Origin: Roseibium sp.
Lineage (GTDB): Bacteria; Pseudomonadota; Alphaproteobacteria; Rhizobiales; Stappiaceae
DNA length: 64,000 bases
NCBI GenBank assembly: GCA_017643215.1
Contig: JAEPNV010000003.1
Location: forward strand, 248,001 to 312,000
Direction: 5' to 3'
Both the position numbers and the translations under genes were made by a program. A model generated the notes under the pieces. The model saw only the letters and a program-made list of their open reading frames with translations, did not search any database and was not told the DNA's origin. This document shows, piece by piece, positions 8,629 to 17,513 of this stretch; the stretch's first letter is position 1, and every line of letters starts with the position of its first letter.

Positions 8629-9585
8629 ATGCCGAAAAACCCATTCATACCCATCGACCGGCGGCAGTTCCTCAAGGTCGGCGCCGGCGCAGTTGCGGCA
8701 GCAAGTCTCGGAACCAACGGTCTTTTTCCGCGCCGCGCTTTCGCCCAATCCGCGTCATTGACGCTTGGTGAGGCGGAGGTAACCGTCTTTTCCGACGGCA
8801 CGCTCACATTGCCGATGAATTTCGTGCTCCCCGAACAGTCAGAAGACGAGATCAAAGCCCTGTTTGAACCGCACGGCTTGGCCACCGACCAACTGACGCC
8901 CGATTGCAACGTCACGCTTTACCAGTCCGGTGACCGGCTAGCTCTCTTCGATGTGGGCTCAGGACCGAATTTCCAGCCCACCGCCGGCGATCTCATCGCC
9001 GGATTGGAAGATGCTGGAATTGACCCCGCCGACATCACCGACGTGATTTTCACGCACGCCCACCCCGATCACCTATGGGGCGTTCTGGACGATTTCGACG
9101 ATCCTTTGTTTTATGAAGCCCAGTATTGGGTGCCGGACGCGGAGTGGGCCTTTTGGATGGCTGACGATGCGGTGGACCAGATGGACGACGCCCGCAAGAG
9201 CTTCGCCGTCGGTGCGCAGAACCGGTTTGCGGTGATCGAGGACCAGGTGACCATGGTCAAACCGGGCCAGGAGGTGCTGCCCGGCGTCGAAGCGGTTGAC
9301 ACGTCCGGACACACACCAGGGCACATGTCCTACATGCTCCATGGCGGCGGCGAAAGCGTGCTGGTTCTGGGCGACGCGATCACCAACGCGGTCATTTCAT
9401 TCGAACAGCCGGAATGGCAGTCGGGCAGCGATCAGGACCGAGACAAGGGCGCGGCAACGCGGACCGCTCTTCTGGACCGGCTGGCAGCCGAAAAGACACG
9501 CATAATCGGATACCACCTGCCGCATCCCGGGCATGGTGTCGCCGAGCGCAGCGGCAGCGCCTATCGTTTTGTTCCAACCGGATAA
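8629..9585 (+). CDS. Tat-exported metallo-beta-lactamase-fold hydrolase (SoxH-like)
   Basis: A 318-residue metallo-beta-lactamase-fold hydrolase. The N-terminal DRRQFLKVG is a twin-arginine signal followed by a hydrophobic stretch and a likely AFAQ cleavage site, placing the enzyme in the periplasm. The zinc-binding motif HAHPDH, later histidines in DTSGHTPGHM and a metal-bridging Asp in VLVLGDAITN are all present. The start at 8629 is set by the GGAGG five bases upstream. Similar hydrolases (SoxG, SoxH) accompany sox clusters in Paracoccus; their exact role is unresolved and they are not essential for thiosulfate oxidation. Here the gene sits between two SoxT-like transporters, behind an AT-rich element shared with the soxS-soxV promoter. 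Confidence 0.85.
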   Translation: MPKNPFIPIDRRQFLKVGAGAVAAASLGTNGLFPRRAFAQSASLTLGEAEVTVFSDGTLTLPMNFVLPEQSEDEIKALFEPHGLATDQLTPDCNVTLYQSGDRLALFDVGSGPNFQPTAGDLIAGLEDAGIDPADITDVIFTHAHPDHLWGVLDDFDDPLFYEAQYWVPDAEWAFWMADDAVDQMDDARKSFAVGAQNRFAVIEDQVTMVKPGQEVLPGVEAVDTSGHTPGHMSYMLHGGGESVLVLGDAITNAVISFEQPEWQSGSDQDRDKGAATRTALLDRLAAEKTRIIGYHLPHPGHGVAERSGSAYRFVPTG

Positions 9586-9604
9586 ACGCCGCCAGGCGGG
9601 AGCG

Positions 9605-10708
9605 CTATTCCGCCGCCTGACCGCCGTCGCTGACATTGCGCTGAAACGCGGCAAGGATCGAGCCTTCCAACAACCAGGCAAGGCCCAGACGCGCGCCGAA
9701 CGCAATTGACAGGACCACGATCGGCGCGGAGACCGCCAGGGTCGAAAAGCCGGTGATGCCCTGCCCCACCGTGCAGCCCATCGCACACACCCCGCCGACG
9801 CCCATCAACGTGGCACCGCCGATATGCCGGCCAAGTTCTCGCGCGTCATCGCACGCCTCCCAACGGATGTCCTTTTTCCAGAGGGCGGCCAGAATGGCGC
9901 CAAAAAGCGTTCCGGCAATGAGGCCAACGCCATAATCGGGCAGAACGCCGGTATAGGTGATCAACTGAAGGATGCTGTCCCCGACCGGGACGACAAACGA
10001 CCCGGCTTCGATTTGAACCGGATCCAGCGCACGGCCAGCGATCAAAGTCGTCGCTAAAAATCCGAAGGCAATCGCCAGACCGATGGCGACGCCCGTTGCG
10101 ATCATGACGCCCTGACGGCGGTAACCGGCCGGCCGGAACACCCAATAAAGGCCCGCGAGCGCCACCAATCCGGCCACCAAGCCCGACACGTTGACGCCGA
10201 TCAACGCGGAGACCAGACTGCCGATCGACTGATCGCCGGCAAAGCCAAGATCAATTGCCTGGTCGTCGACAAGCGGAACACGAAGCTGGCCGAGAATCCC
10301 GCGCTGGGTCGCAAGGGCCGCAAGACCGATGACCGTCAGGACCACCAGCGCCCTCAGGCTGCCGCCGCCAAGCCGGACGACGGCGCCAAAGCCGCACGTG
10401 CCGACAAGCGCCATTCCAAAGCCGAACATCACCCCGCCCGCAATCGCACCGGTCCAGGCAAAGGATGGATCGAGATAAAACGAGCTTTGGATATCGGCAA
10501 GACCGGCGGCAGCGAGGAGTTGCGTCGCGACCAATGCCGTCAAAGCCGCCAGCGCCCAAGTGCGGGTCCCGGAGCTGTCGCCGGCATACCAGTGGCGTTC
10601 CAGCGCCGACAGGGTGCAGAAATGATTGTAACGTGCCAGGAATCCAATCACGATTCCGGCGCCTGCGCCCAACAAAGGCAGCAGGATCATGCTATCGATC
10701 TCGCCCAT
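9605..10708 (-). CDS. YeeE/YedE family transporter (second SoxT-like protein)
   Basis: A 367-residue polytopic inner-membrane protein of the YeeE/YedE family. Conserved cysteines appear in RYNHFCTLSALE (near residue 31), LVGTCGFGAVVR and GGVCAMGCTVGQG, the positions used for thiosulfate relay in TsuA-type proteins. It differs clearly from the copy at 7398, so this is an old paralogue pair rather than a recent duplication. It is convergent with the SoxH-like gene and upstream of the SoxR repressor gene on the same strand. Pairs of SoxT proteins in Hyphomicrobium have been divided into an importer and a partner that informs SoxR; the same split is plausible here. An internal ATG at 10690 is an alternative start. 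Confidence 0.85.
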   Translation of the reverse strand: MGEIDSMILLPLLGAGAGIVIGFLARYNHFCTLSALERHWYAGDSSGTRTWALAALTALVATQLLAAAGLADIQSSFYLDPSFAWTGAIAGGVMFGFGMALVGTCGFGAVVRLGGGSLRALVVLTVIGLAALATQRGILGQLRVPLVDDQAIDLGFAGDQSIGSLVSALIGVNVSGLVAGLVALAGLYWVFRPAGYRRQGVMIATGVAIGLAIAFGFLATTLIAGRALDPVQIEAGSFVVPVGDSILQLITYTGVLPDYGVGLIAGTLFGAILAALWKKDIRWEACDDARELGRHIGGATLMGVGGVCAMGCTVGQGITGFSTLAVSAPIVVLSIAFGARLGLAWLLEGSILAAFQRNVSDGGQAAE

Positions 10709-10907
10709 CGCAGCGTTTCATGCCCCTCGATGTGAGAGGCCTCTCCCTTTATTGTCGCATGCGGGCGGCATGCGCAAACTTGAGCGTATCAAGCGTGGAC
10801 CTAAGGGGCAATCGATCCGTGTGCTGCATCGCACCCGTGCGCCAAGGCGAGCGCTACATGCGTATTGCCCGGAGGATCTCGGCCGCAATCAGGCCTCTTG
10901 CAAGCCT

Positions 10908-11258
10908 CTATTTGCCTTCTGGACGCACATCCTTGCAGAACAGATCGTAAAGCGCGGAAATGATCGAGCTCACCTCGTTGTCAACGAGGCTGTAGTAAAT
11001 AAGGCGCCCGTCGCGGCGCGACTTGACCAGCCCTTCCAGGCGCAGCCGCGCGAGCTGCTGGGAAACGGCGGCTTGCGGCATGGTCAGAATGTCTTCCAGC
11101 TCGGAAACGGATTTTTCCCCCTCCGACAACAGGCACAAGATCAGGAGCCGCACTTCGTGCGAGAGCGCTTTCAACAGATCGCTGGCTTTGCGCGCCTGCT
11201 CCACCAGAACCGCGAACTCGGCGGGTTCGATGTCTTTGCTGAGAGCCGGTAGGTTCAT
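10908..11258 (-). CDS. soxR: SoxR, ArsR-family persulfide-sensing repressor
   Basis: A 116-residue winged-helix repressor of the ArsR family. The DNA-recognition helix is visible in MPQAAVSQQLARLRLEGLV (about residues 60-78) and the wing in RRDGRLIYYSL. Two cysteines, Cys42 in LLILCLLSEGE and Cys108 in LYDLFCKD, sit one residue off Cys41 and Cys107 of SqrR, which form a polysulfide bridge when sulfide-derived persulfides are present. The same pair is found in BigR and Paracoccus SoxR. It should repress sox genes until reduced sulfur is available. The start at 11258 is preferred over 11300 because it begins the conserved region. It lies on the same strand as soxS, with AT-rich candidate operators in the region. 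Confidence 0.9.
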   Translation of the reverse strand: MNLPALSKDIEPAEFAVLVEQARKASDLLKALSHEVRLLILCLLSEGEKSVSELEDILTMPQAAVSQQLARLRLEGLVKSRRDGRLIYYSLVDNEVSSIISALYDLFCKDVRPEGK

Positions 11259-11382
11259 CGTCGTCCGTCTTACGTCTTGCGCGCGATTTGTTCGGCGCAT
11301 TCCATCTGTTCCTGCCAGAAGCCTCGTCAGTTTAACCCCATTTTACCAACTACGCTTCATCTAAGCCCTCCGTCGCTGCGTG

Positions 11383-11763
11383 TTAATTGAGCGGCGACGG
11401 CAGTTTTTCAAGCATTTCGGCCAAAAGCGGCCAAAAAAAGTGCTCGCCCGGATAGCCCCGGAGCCGCGCCACCTCGCGGCCGTTTTCCACAAGAATGAAG
11501 GTCGGTGTGAGCCGCTCGGGGCGGACGTCCGCCAGGTCGCCGGGCCAGTCATCGGTGATGTCCACGCGGCGCAAGGGCGCGCGTTGTCCTTCCGGCGTCT
11601 TGGCGTAGACGACGCCAATCTCCTCGTTCCAACGGACGCACCAGCTGCAGCCAGGCTGCTCCAGCATCAGCAATTCCGCGGATTTTGCGGGCGTGACCGG
11701 CAGGGCCAAACCGCTCAAAACACCGGCAAACCATATCAAACCCGCAACGACAAAAGCCTTCAC
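11383..11763 (-). CDS. soxS: SoxS, periplasmic thioredoxin-like protein
   Basis: A 126-residue secreted thioredoxin-fold protein. The signal peptide occupies the first 28 residues. The redox motif is CSWC in MLEQPGCSWCVRWNEEI, with the cis-Pro loop at RLTPTFILVENG. In Paracoccus, SoxS is a thiol reductant that keeps the SoxYZ carrier active by reducing its Cys. Length and motif match that protein rather than general thioredoxins. It is divergent from soxV, with 106 bp of AT-rich intergenic DNA between them, and on the same strand as soxR. The electrons for SoxS probably come from the membrane protein SoxV. Confidence 0.9.
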   Translation of the reverse strand: MKAFVVAGLIWFAGVLSGLALPVTPAKSAELLMLEQPGCSWCVRWNEEIGVVYAKTPEGQRAPLRRVDITDDWPGDLADVRPERLTPTFILVENGREVARLRGYPGEHFFWPLLAEMLEKLPSPLN

Positions 11764-11791
11764 AACGCACCTCGTTCAAATCAGTGTTTGC

Positions 11792-11815
11792 AATATATAT
11801 GAGTTTTTGAATATT
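11792..11815. promoter_or_regulatory. AT-rich candidate SoxR operator between soxS and soxV
   Basis: A 24-bp AT-rich element bounded by AATAT and ATATT lies in the soxS-soxV intergenic region. On the complement it shares ATTCAAA and CATATAT with the element before the SoxH-like gene. Its position would allow control of both divergent units. A SoxR site is inferred from composition and place only. Confidence 0.4.
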
Positions 11816-11869
11816 TTAAAATCAAACCGCGGAAATCGCCGCGCAACAACACTCTCCGGGAGGACCGAC

Positions 11870-12604
11870 ATGCTGGATGTGTCCGTATGGGCGGCTTTTC
11901 TGGCTGGGCTGTTGTCATTTGTGTCGCCCTGCGTCTTGCCCATCGTTCCGCCCTATTTGTGCTATCTTGCCGGCGTCAGCGTCGATGAGTTAAAAGGTGA
12001 CGCGGCCACCGCGGCGACAAGCCGGCGGGTTTTCTTGTCATCCGTCACCTTTGTCGCCGGATTTTCCGTCGTGTTCATCGCGCTTGGCGCGACGGCAAGC
12101 GTGATCGGCCAGTCAATTGCCCGGCATTTCGACACGCTCGCGATCATCGCAGGGTGTTTGATCATCCTTATGGGACTGCATTTCCTGGGGCTCTTCCGGA
12201 TCGGTCTCCTCTACCGCGAGGCGCGGATCCAGGTTGACAGCAAACCGGTCGGTTTGGTCGGTGCGTTCATCATGGGCCTGGCTTTTGCCTTCGGCTGGAC
12301 GCCGTGCGTCGGCCCGGTTCTGGCGGCCATCTTGTTCGTCGCCGGATCCTCCGACACGATCTGGCGCGGCGCCGGCCTTCTGGCGGTCTATGCGCTCGGC
12401 ATTGGGATACCCTTCATTCTGGCGGGTGCCTTCGCCAGCCGGTTCCTGTCGGTTGCAGGCCGGTTCCGCAAGCACATGGGAACGGTTGAAAAGGTGATGG
12501 GCGGTTTTCTGGTCTTGACCGGGATCCTGTTCATCACCGGTCAGATGTCGGCGATCGCCTTCTGGCTGCTCGACACGTTCCCCGTCTTCACTCAGATCGG
12601 ATAA
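11870..12604 (+). CDS. soxV: SoxV, CcdA-type thiol electron transporter
   Basis: A 244-residue membrane protein with six predicted helices, of the CcdA/DsbD-beta family. It carries the paired cysteines of that family: one in FVSPCVLPIVPPYLCYLAG in helix 1, the other in FGWTPCVGPVLAAIL in helix 4. It moves reducing equivalents from cytoplasmic thioredoxin to periplasmic acceptors, here SoxW and probably SoxS. The ATG at 11870 follows GGGAGG; a longer frame beginning at 11693 overlaps soxS and lacks family support. It opens the main sox transcription unit, followed by soxW after 19 bp. Confidence 0.93.
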   Translation: MLDVSVWAAFLAGLLSFVSPCVLPIVPPYLCYLAGVSVDELKGDAATAATSRRVFLSSVTFVAGFSVVFIALGATASVIGQSIARHFDTLAIIAGCLIILMGLHFLGLFRIGLLYREARIQVDSKPVGLVGAFIMGLAFAFGWTPCVGPVLAAILFVAGSSDTIWRGAGLLAVYALGIGIPFILAGAFASRFLSVAGRFRKHMGTVEKVMGGFLVLTGILFITGQMSAIAFWLLDTFPVFTQIG

Positions 12605-12623
12605 CGACACGGGAGGTAAGAAA

Positions 12624-13211
12624 ATGCCTGGACGTTTCTTGGCCCTTTTCACGGGCCTATTGCTGATGGCGGGACCGCTGCCGGCCGCGGAGATCGGTGA
12701 GGACGGATTGCACAAGCAGGACTGGTTCACGATCACCTTCAAGGACATGGCCGAAGACATCGAGATGGCGGCCGAAGACGGCAAGCGGCTGGCGATCATA
12801 TTCGAACAGCGCGGCTGCATTTATTGCCGCAAGATGCACGAGGAAATCCTTACTGACCCGGAAGTGTCCGACTATATCAAGGCCAATTTCATGGTCGTGC
12901 AATACAACATGTTCGGCGATGAGGAGGTCATCGACCTTGACGGAACGAGCCTGACCGAAAAGACCGCCGCCCGCAAATGGGGGTACGTGTTCACGCCGAC
13001 CATTGTCTTCTTGCCGGAAGACGTGCCAGAGGACGCGACCGTACCGCAGGCCGCCGTTGCGACGATGCCGGGCGCGTTTGGCAAATGGACGTTTTTGAAC
13101 ATGTTCCGCTGGGTGCGTGACAAGGGTTATGACAGCGACGAGCATTTCCAAAAGTATCATGCGCGCATCATCAACGAACTGCGCGCCGAAGGCCGCCTCG
13201 ACGCGGAATGA
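12624..13211 (+). CDS. soxW: SoxW, periplasmic thioredoxin
   Basis: A 195-residue secreted thioredoxin-fold protein. A signal peptide ends near PLPAAEI. The active site reads FEQRGCIYCRKMHEEI (CIYC) and the cis-Pro loop is GYVFTPTIVFLPED. SoxW accepts electrons from SoxV and is needed, with it, for full thiosulfate-oxidising activity in Paracoccus. An 82-bp stretch of GC-poor DNA with a palindrome follows before soxX, which may hold a second promoter. The gene has a GGGAGG ribosome site. Confidence 0.92.
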   Translation: MPGRFLALFTGLLLMAGPLPAAEIGEDGLHKQDWFTITFKDMAEDIEMAAEDGKRLAIIFEQRGCIYCRKMHEEILTDPEVSDYIKANFMVVQYNMFGDEEVIDLDGTSLTEKTAARKWGYVFTPTIVFLPEDVPEDATVPQAAVATMPGAFGKWTFLNMFRWVRDKGYDSDEHFQKYHARIINELRAEGRLDAE

Positions 13212-13273
13212 CCCTGTTCAAACCGTCTTTCGTCGAATGCGTGAAAAGGCGTATCGACAACACATGCAAAAAA

Positions 13274-13291
13274 TCATATCTTTTGATATGA
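13274..13291. promoter_or_regulatory. perfect 7-bp palindrome upstream of soxX, candidate SoxR operator
   Basis: TCATATC and GATATGA flank TTTT. The site lies 80 bp before soxX in the gap after soxW, where a promoter for soxXYZABCDEF would be expected. In Paracoccus, SoxR also acts in the soxW-soxX intergenic region. The assignment is inferred; a short RNA hairpin is the alternative. Confidence 0.4.
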
Positions 13292-13370
13292 GGAAGCCGT
13301 CGGGGTCTGAATCGGATCTCGGCAAAGAAGTGGATCCAACCACTTCGTTTGGAGGAGGAAAGCCGACACA

Positions 13371-13835
13371 ATGACCAAGGGCGTGTTGTATTCACTAGCC
13401 ATCGCAACGATGGCTTTGGGTGGCGCAGCGACCGCAGAGACCGTTGCGCCTGAAAAAGTCGAAATCGTTGACATGGAGGTGACAGCCTCTTTGACCGGTC
13501 TACCGGGCGATGCGACGGTCGGCCGCGAAACGTTCGCGGACCGGAAGAAGGGCAATTGTCTTGCCTGCCACGCCAATGCCGATCTGGCCGACCAATTGTT
13601 TCACGGTGAAGTCGGTCCGGAACTGAACGGTGTTGCGGACCGTTGGAGCGCCGAGCAGTTGCGGGCGATCATGGTCGATAGCAAGCAGGTCTTCGGCGAG
13701 CAGACGATCATGCCCGGGTTTTACACCATGAACGTTGGCGTCAATGTCGCCGAGAAGCACCAAGGCACGACCATTTTGTCCGCACAGGATGTGGAAGATG
13801 TGGTCGCCTATCTGATGACGCTTAAGGAAAACTGA
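13371..13835 (+). CDS. soxX: SoxX, monoheme c-type cytochrome of SoxAX
   Basis: A 154-residue periplasmic cytochrome. The signal peptide ends at GAATAE. The single heme motif is CLACH at residues 63-67, and the distal Met ligand is probably in GEQTIMPGFY. SoxX pairs with SoxA to form the enzyme that oxidatively attaches thiosulfate to the SoxY cysteine. GGAGGAGG precedes the start. Its length matches the Paracoccus-type SoxX, and soxY follows directly. Confidence 0.95.
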   Translation: MTKGVLYSLAIATMALGGAATAETVAPEKVEIVDMEVTASLTGLPGDATVGRETFADRKKGNCLACHANADLADQLFHGEVGPELNGVADRWSAEQLRAIMVDSKQVFGEQTIMPGFYTMNVGVNVAEKHQGTTILSAQDVEDVVAYLMTLKEN

Positions 13836-13855
13836 GAATTCACAAGGAGTAAGGT

Positions 13856-14305
13856 ATGACCCTGTCTAGACGTGAAGCGCTGGGCCTGACAGCCGGTTTT
13901 GCCGCTTTCATCGCCTTCGGTCCGAAGGCGACCATCGCCGCAACACCTGAAACAGATGCCGCGATCAAGGCCTTTACCGGCGGCGCTATGCCGGCGGAAG
14001 GAAAGGTATCACTCGACACGCCCGAAATCGCCGAAAATGGCAACACGGTTCCGGTCGGTGTTTCGGTCGACAGTCCCATGACCGCGGACAGCTATGTGGA
14101 ATCGGTCATGATCCTGGCTGACGGCAATCCGAACCCGGCTGTTGCAACCTTCCACTTCACAGCCATCAGCGGCGCTGCGGAAGCCAAGACCCGGATCCGG
14201 CTGGCGAAAACCCAGAACGTCATTGCCATCGCCAAGATGAGCGACGGATCAACCTTCATGGACACCAAAGAGGTCAAGGTCACCATCGGCGGCTGCGGCG
14301 GCTGA
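13856..14305 (+). CDS. soxY: SoxY, sulfur-carrier subunit
   Basis: A 149-residue periplasmic protein that carries sulfur intermediates on a C-terminal cysteine. The chain ends VTIGGCGG, the GGCGG swinging arm, with the Cys three residues from the end. The N-terminus is a Tat signal (LSRREALGLTAG). SoxYZ brings the bound substrate to SoxAX, SoxB and SoxCD in turn. AAGGAG lies before the ATG, and soxZ follows after 31 bp. Confidence 0.96.
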   Translation: MTLSRREALGLTAGFAAFIAFGPKATIAATPETDAAIKAFTGGAMPAEGKVSLDTPEIAENGNTVPVGVSVDSPMTADSYVESVMILADGNPNPAVATFHFTAISGAAEAKTRIRLAKTQNVIAIAKMSDGSTFMDTKEVKVTIGGCGG

Positions 14306-14336
14306 TCGGGACGGACCAGACAAAGAGGAACGCATC

Positions 14337-14666
14337 ATGGCAGCTCCAAAACCCCGCGTTAAGGTTCCGAAGAAGGCTTCGAAGGGCGAAGTCATTACGA
14401 TCAAGACCCTGATCAGCCATCCCATGGAATCGGGCCAGCGCAAGGACAAAAAGACCGGGGAACTCATCCCGCGCCAGATCATCAACAAGTTCACCTGCGA
14501 GTTCAATGGCCAGGTGGTCTTCACTTGCGACATGGACCCAGCGGTTTCGGCCAATCCATATCTGGAATTCAACGCCAAAATCGAAGACAGCGGCACGTTC
14601 AAATTCACCTGGGTGGATGACAACGGCAGCGTCTACACAACCGAGAAAAAACTGACAGTCGAATAA
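14337..14666 (+). CDS. soxZ: SoxZ, partner of the sulfur carrier
   Basis: A 109-residue beta-sandwich protein without its own signal peptide, exported as a complex with SoxY through SoxY's Tat signal. Family motifs are PKKASKGEVITIKTLISHPM near the N-terminus and KFTWVDDNGSVYT near the end. It supports the SoxY arm in the SoxYZ heterodimer. The position between soxY and soxA is the standard one. Confidence 0.95.
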   Translation: MAAPKPRVKVPKKASKGEVITIKTLISHPMESGQRKDKKTGELIPRQIINKFTCEFNGQVVFTCDMDPAVSANPYLEFNAKIEDSGTFKFTWVDDNGSVYTTEKKLTVE

Positions 14667-14719
14667 GCCAGCGCGGGTCATGTGACCTGCGTCGATTAGA
14701 AGAATCGGGAGGAGACGAT

Positions 14720-15583
14720 TTGGCCGAGACGACAATAAAATACACCATGATGGCCGGAATTTTTGCCACGTCACTTGGCGGCGCAGCGTGGGCAGGTGGC
14801 CCCGCCGACGACAAGCTGGTGATCGATGATGAATTGGAAATCACCACGCGCGTCAAGGCGCCGGAAGGCCACCCACTCGATGAGGTGATTTCCGGGTGGC
14901 ACTACCGCACCGATGAAACGCGGGCTCTTGAAGCCGACAGTTTTCAGAATCCGGGCATGCTCTATGTCGAGCGCGGCGAGGAGATCTGGAACACGGTGGA
15001 AGGCGATGCCGGCAAGTCCTGTGCCTCCTGTCACGGCGATGCATCGGAAAGCATGAAGGGTCTGGGTGCGGCCTATCCAAAATGGGATGAGAAAGCGGGA
15101 CGCCCGCTCAACATCGAGCTTCAGATCAACAAATGCCGCGAAGACAACATGCAGGCAGAGCCCTACAAGTTCGATGCGGCCGATCAAAAATCCCTGACAA
15201 CCTTCATCAAACACCAGTCACTCGGCATGCCCGTCAGACTCGACCTGTCCCAAGGCGACATGCAGGCGTGGTGGGATAAGGGCAAGGAAGTCTACTATCG
15301 GCGCACCGGTCAGTTGAACATGGCCTGCGCGAATTGCCACGAGGACTACAACGGCAACTACATCCGCGCTGACCATCTGAGCCAGGGAAATGTGAACGGA
15401 TTCCCCACGTACCGCTTGAAACAAAGCGCCATGGTTTCGCTCCACAACCGTTTCCGCGGCTGTATTCGCGATACTCGCGCGGAGTTTCCGGCCGCGTTTT
15501 CGGACGAACTGATGGCGCTTGAAGTCTATGTCACCTGGCGCGCAACCGGCCTTTCGGTCGAAACGCCCGCCGTGCGCCAGTAA
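14720..15583 (+). CDS. soxA: SoxA, diheme c-type cytochrome of SoxAX
   Basis: A 287-residue periplasmic cytochrome. Translation most likely begins at a TTG at 14720, correctly spaced after GGAGGAG; an ATG at 14747 is the alternative. A signal peptide ends near GAAWAGG. Heme motifs are CASCH (101-105) and CANCH (203-207), so this is the diheme type. Cys248 in FRGCIRDTRAE matches the persulfidated cysteine that ligates the active-site heme. SoxAX joins thiosulfate to SoxY. It overlaps no neighbour; about 205 bp follow before soxB, with no gene or clear terminator. Confidence 0.95.
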   Translation: MAETTIKYTMMAGIFATSLGGAAWAGGPADDKLVIDDELEITTRVKAPEGHPLDEVISGWHYRTDETRALEADSFQNPGMLYVERGEEIWNTVEGDAGKSCASCHGDASESMKGLGAAYPKWDEKAGRPLNIELQINKCREDNMQAEPYKFDAADQKSLTTFIKHQSLGMPVRLDLSQGDMQAWWDKGKEVYYRRTGQLNMACANCHEDYNGNYIRADHLSQGNVNGFPTYRLKQSAMVSLHNRFRGCIRDTRAEFPAAFSDELMALEVYVTWRATGLSVETPAVRQ

Positions 15584-15788
15584 CGAATAAAAGGCATCCC
15601 AAGGGACGCTCACGGGTGCGGCGGCCGCCTGCCGCACCATTGACAGCCGGGCCGCAGACCGCGCCCGAACAAGCAGAATTCCATCGGTCCTTTCCTTGCC
15701 GGTGCACAAGGGGTTGTGCGCGAACGGGGAAACTGTGCCTTGGCGCCGGACAATACCCGGCCCGGCCGCCGATGCAGTGGAGGCATGA

Positions 15789-17483
15789 ATGTTTTCAAGA
15801 CGCGAATTCCTGATGGCTGCAACTGCCACCAGCGCGCTGATTGGCTCCGGAATGGCGGGCCGCTGGTCAAAACTGATGGCCCAGCAATCATTGAGTGAAG
15901 ACGCCCTTTTGTCCATGGAACCGGCCGGGAACGTGACGCTGATTCACATCACCGATATTCATGCCCAGTTGAAACCGATCTATTTCCGCGAACCATCGAT
16001 CAATCTCGGCATTGGCGAGGTTGAGGGCAAGCCGCCGCATGTCACCGGCGCCGATTTCCTGAAGCTCTACAACATCGAACCGGGATCGCCGGATGCCTAC
16101 GCCCTCACCTCCGAGGACTTTGCCGCACTCGCCAAATCCTACGGCAAGATGGGGGGCCTTGACCGGGTTGCCACGGTGATCAAACGCATAAGGTCCGAGC
16201 GCGGCGCGGACAACACGCTGCTGCTGGATGGCGGCGACACCTGGCAAGGCAGTTACACGGCCAACCAGACCCAGGGCCAAGACATGATCACGGTGATGAA
16301 CGCGCTTCAGCCGGACGCCATGACCGGCCATTGGGAGTTCACCTATGGCACGGACCGGGTGCAAGAGGTGATCGACAGCCTCCCCTTCGCGTTTCTCGGC
16401 TCCAACATCTACGACAATGAATGGGACGAGCCGGCCTTTGAACCCTGGAAGATGTTCGAGCGCGGCGGTGTCAAAATCGCCGTCATCGGTCAGGCCTTCC
16501 CCTACACGCCCATTGCAAATCCCCGCTGGATGATCCCGGGCTGGTCCTTCGGCATCCGCGAGGAAGACATTGCGGCCCACGTTGAAGCCGCCCGCGAGGA
16601 CGGCGCGGAGCTTGTGGTTCTCCTCTCACATAACGGCTTCGACGTGGACCGCAAACTCGCCTCCCGTGTGGACGGCATCGATGTGATCCTGACCGGCCAC
16701 ACCCATGACGCCCTGCCCGAACCGGTGATCGTCAACAACACCTTGGTGATCGCGTCCGGCTCAAACGGCAAGTTCGTCTCGCGGCTCGATCTTGACGTGA
16801 CGGGCGGCAAGGTTGCCGGCTACAGCTACCGGCTGATCCCGGTCTTTTCGGATGTCATTACGCCGGACGCCGACATGGCCGGGCTGATCGACGAGGTCCG
16901 CGCGCCCTATGCCGCCGAGCTGTCGCGGACGATCGGACGGACCGAAAGCCTGCTGTACCGGCGCGGAAACTTCAACGGCACGTTCGATGATCTCATCTGC
17001 CAGGCTCTGCTTGAAGAACGCGACGCGCAGATCGCGCTGTCGCCCGGCTTCCGGTGGGGCACAAGCGTGCTGCCGGGGCAGGACATCACCGTGGAAGACC
17101 TTCATAACGCCTGCGCCATGACCTATCCGGCCGCCTACCGGTCGACCATGAGCGGCCAGATGCTTAAGGACATCTTGGAAGACGTTGGCGACAACCTGTT
17201 TAATCCCGATCCCTATTACCAGCAGGGTGGCGACATGGTGCGGGTCGGCGGCATGGGCTACACGATCGATCCGGCCAAACAGATCGGTGAGCGCATCTCC
17301 GGCATGACGCTGATCGCGACCGGCGAAGCGATCGATCCGGCCAAGGATTACGTCGTCGCCGGCTGGGCCTCGGTCAACGAGGACACCGAAGGTCCGGCGA
17401 TCTGGGACGTAGTCGAAGCGCATCTGACGAACAATCCAACCGTGAAACTACCAGACAATCAGTCTGTGAAGGTTGTTGTTTAA
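15789..17483 (+). CDS. soxB: SoxB, sulfate thiohydrolase
   Basis: A 564-residue periplasmic enzyme that releases sulfate from SoxY-bound sulfonate groups, using a dimanganese site. A Tat signal (SRREFLMAA) leads the protein. Calcineurin-type metal motifs are visible: HITDIHAQLKP, LLDGGDTWQGS and VILTGHTHDALPEP. The SoxB-specific MTGHWEFTYG, in place of the NHEF of 5-nucleotidases, confirms the subfamily. The C-terminal 5-nucleotidase domain follows. It sits 205 bp after soxA and is followed after 30 bp by soxC. Confidence 0.96.
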   Translation: MFSRREFLMAATATSALIGSGMAGRWSKLMAQQSLSEDALLSMEPAGNVTLIHITDIHAQLKPIYFREPSINLGIGEVEGKPPHVTGADFLKLYNIEPGSPDAYALTSEDFAALAKSYGKMGGLDRVATVIKRIRSERGADNTLLLDGGDTWQGSYTANQTQGQDMITVMNALQPDAMTGHWEFTYGTDRVQEVIDSLPFAFLGSNIYDNEWDEPAFEPWKMFERGGVKIAVIGQAFPYTPIANPRWMIPGWSFGIREEDIAAHVEAAREDGAELVVLLSHNGFDVDRKLASRVDGIDVILTGHTHDALPEPVIVNNTLVIASGSNGKFVSRLDLDVTGGKVAGYSYRLIPVFSDVITPDADMAGLIDEVRAPYAAELSRTIGRTESLLYRRGNFNGTFDDLICQALLEERDAQIALSPGFRWGTSVLPGQDITVEDLHNACAMTYPAAYRSTMSGQMLKDILEDVGDNLFNPDPYYQQGGDMVRVGGMGYTIDPAKQIGERISGMTLIATGEAIDPAKDYVVAGWASVNEDTEGPAIWDVVEAHLTNNPTVKLPDNQSVKVVV

Positions 17484-17513
17484 CGCCATGATTTCAATGC
17501 GAAACCTGAGGAC

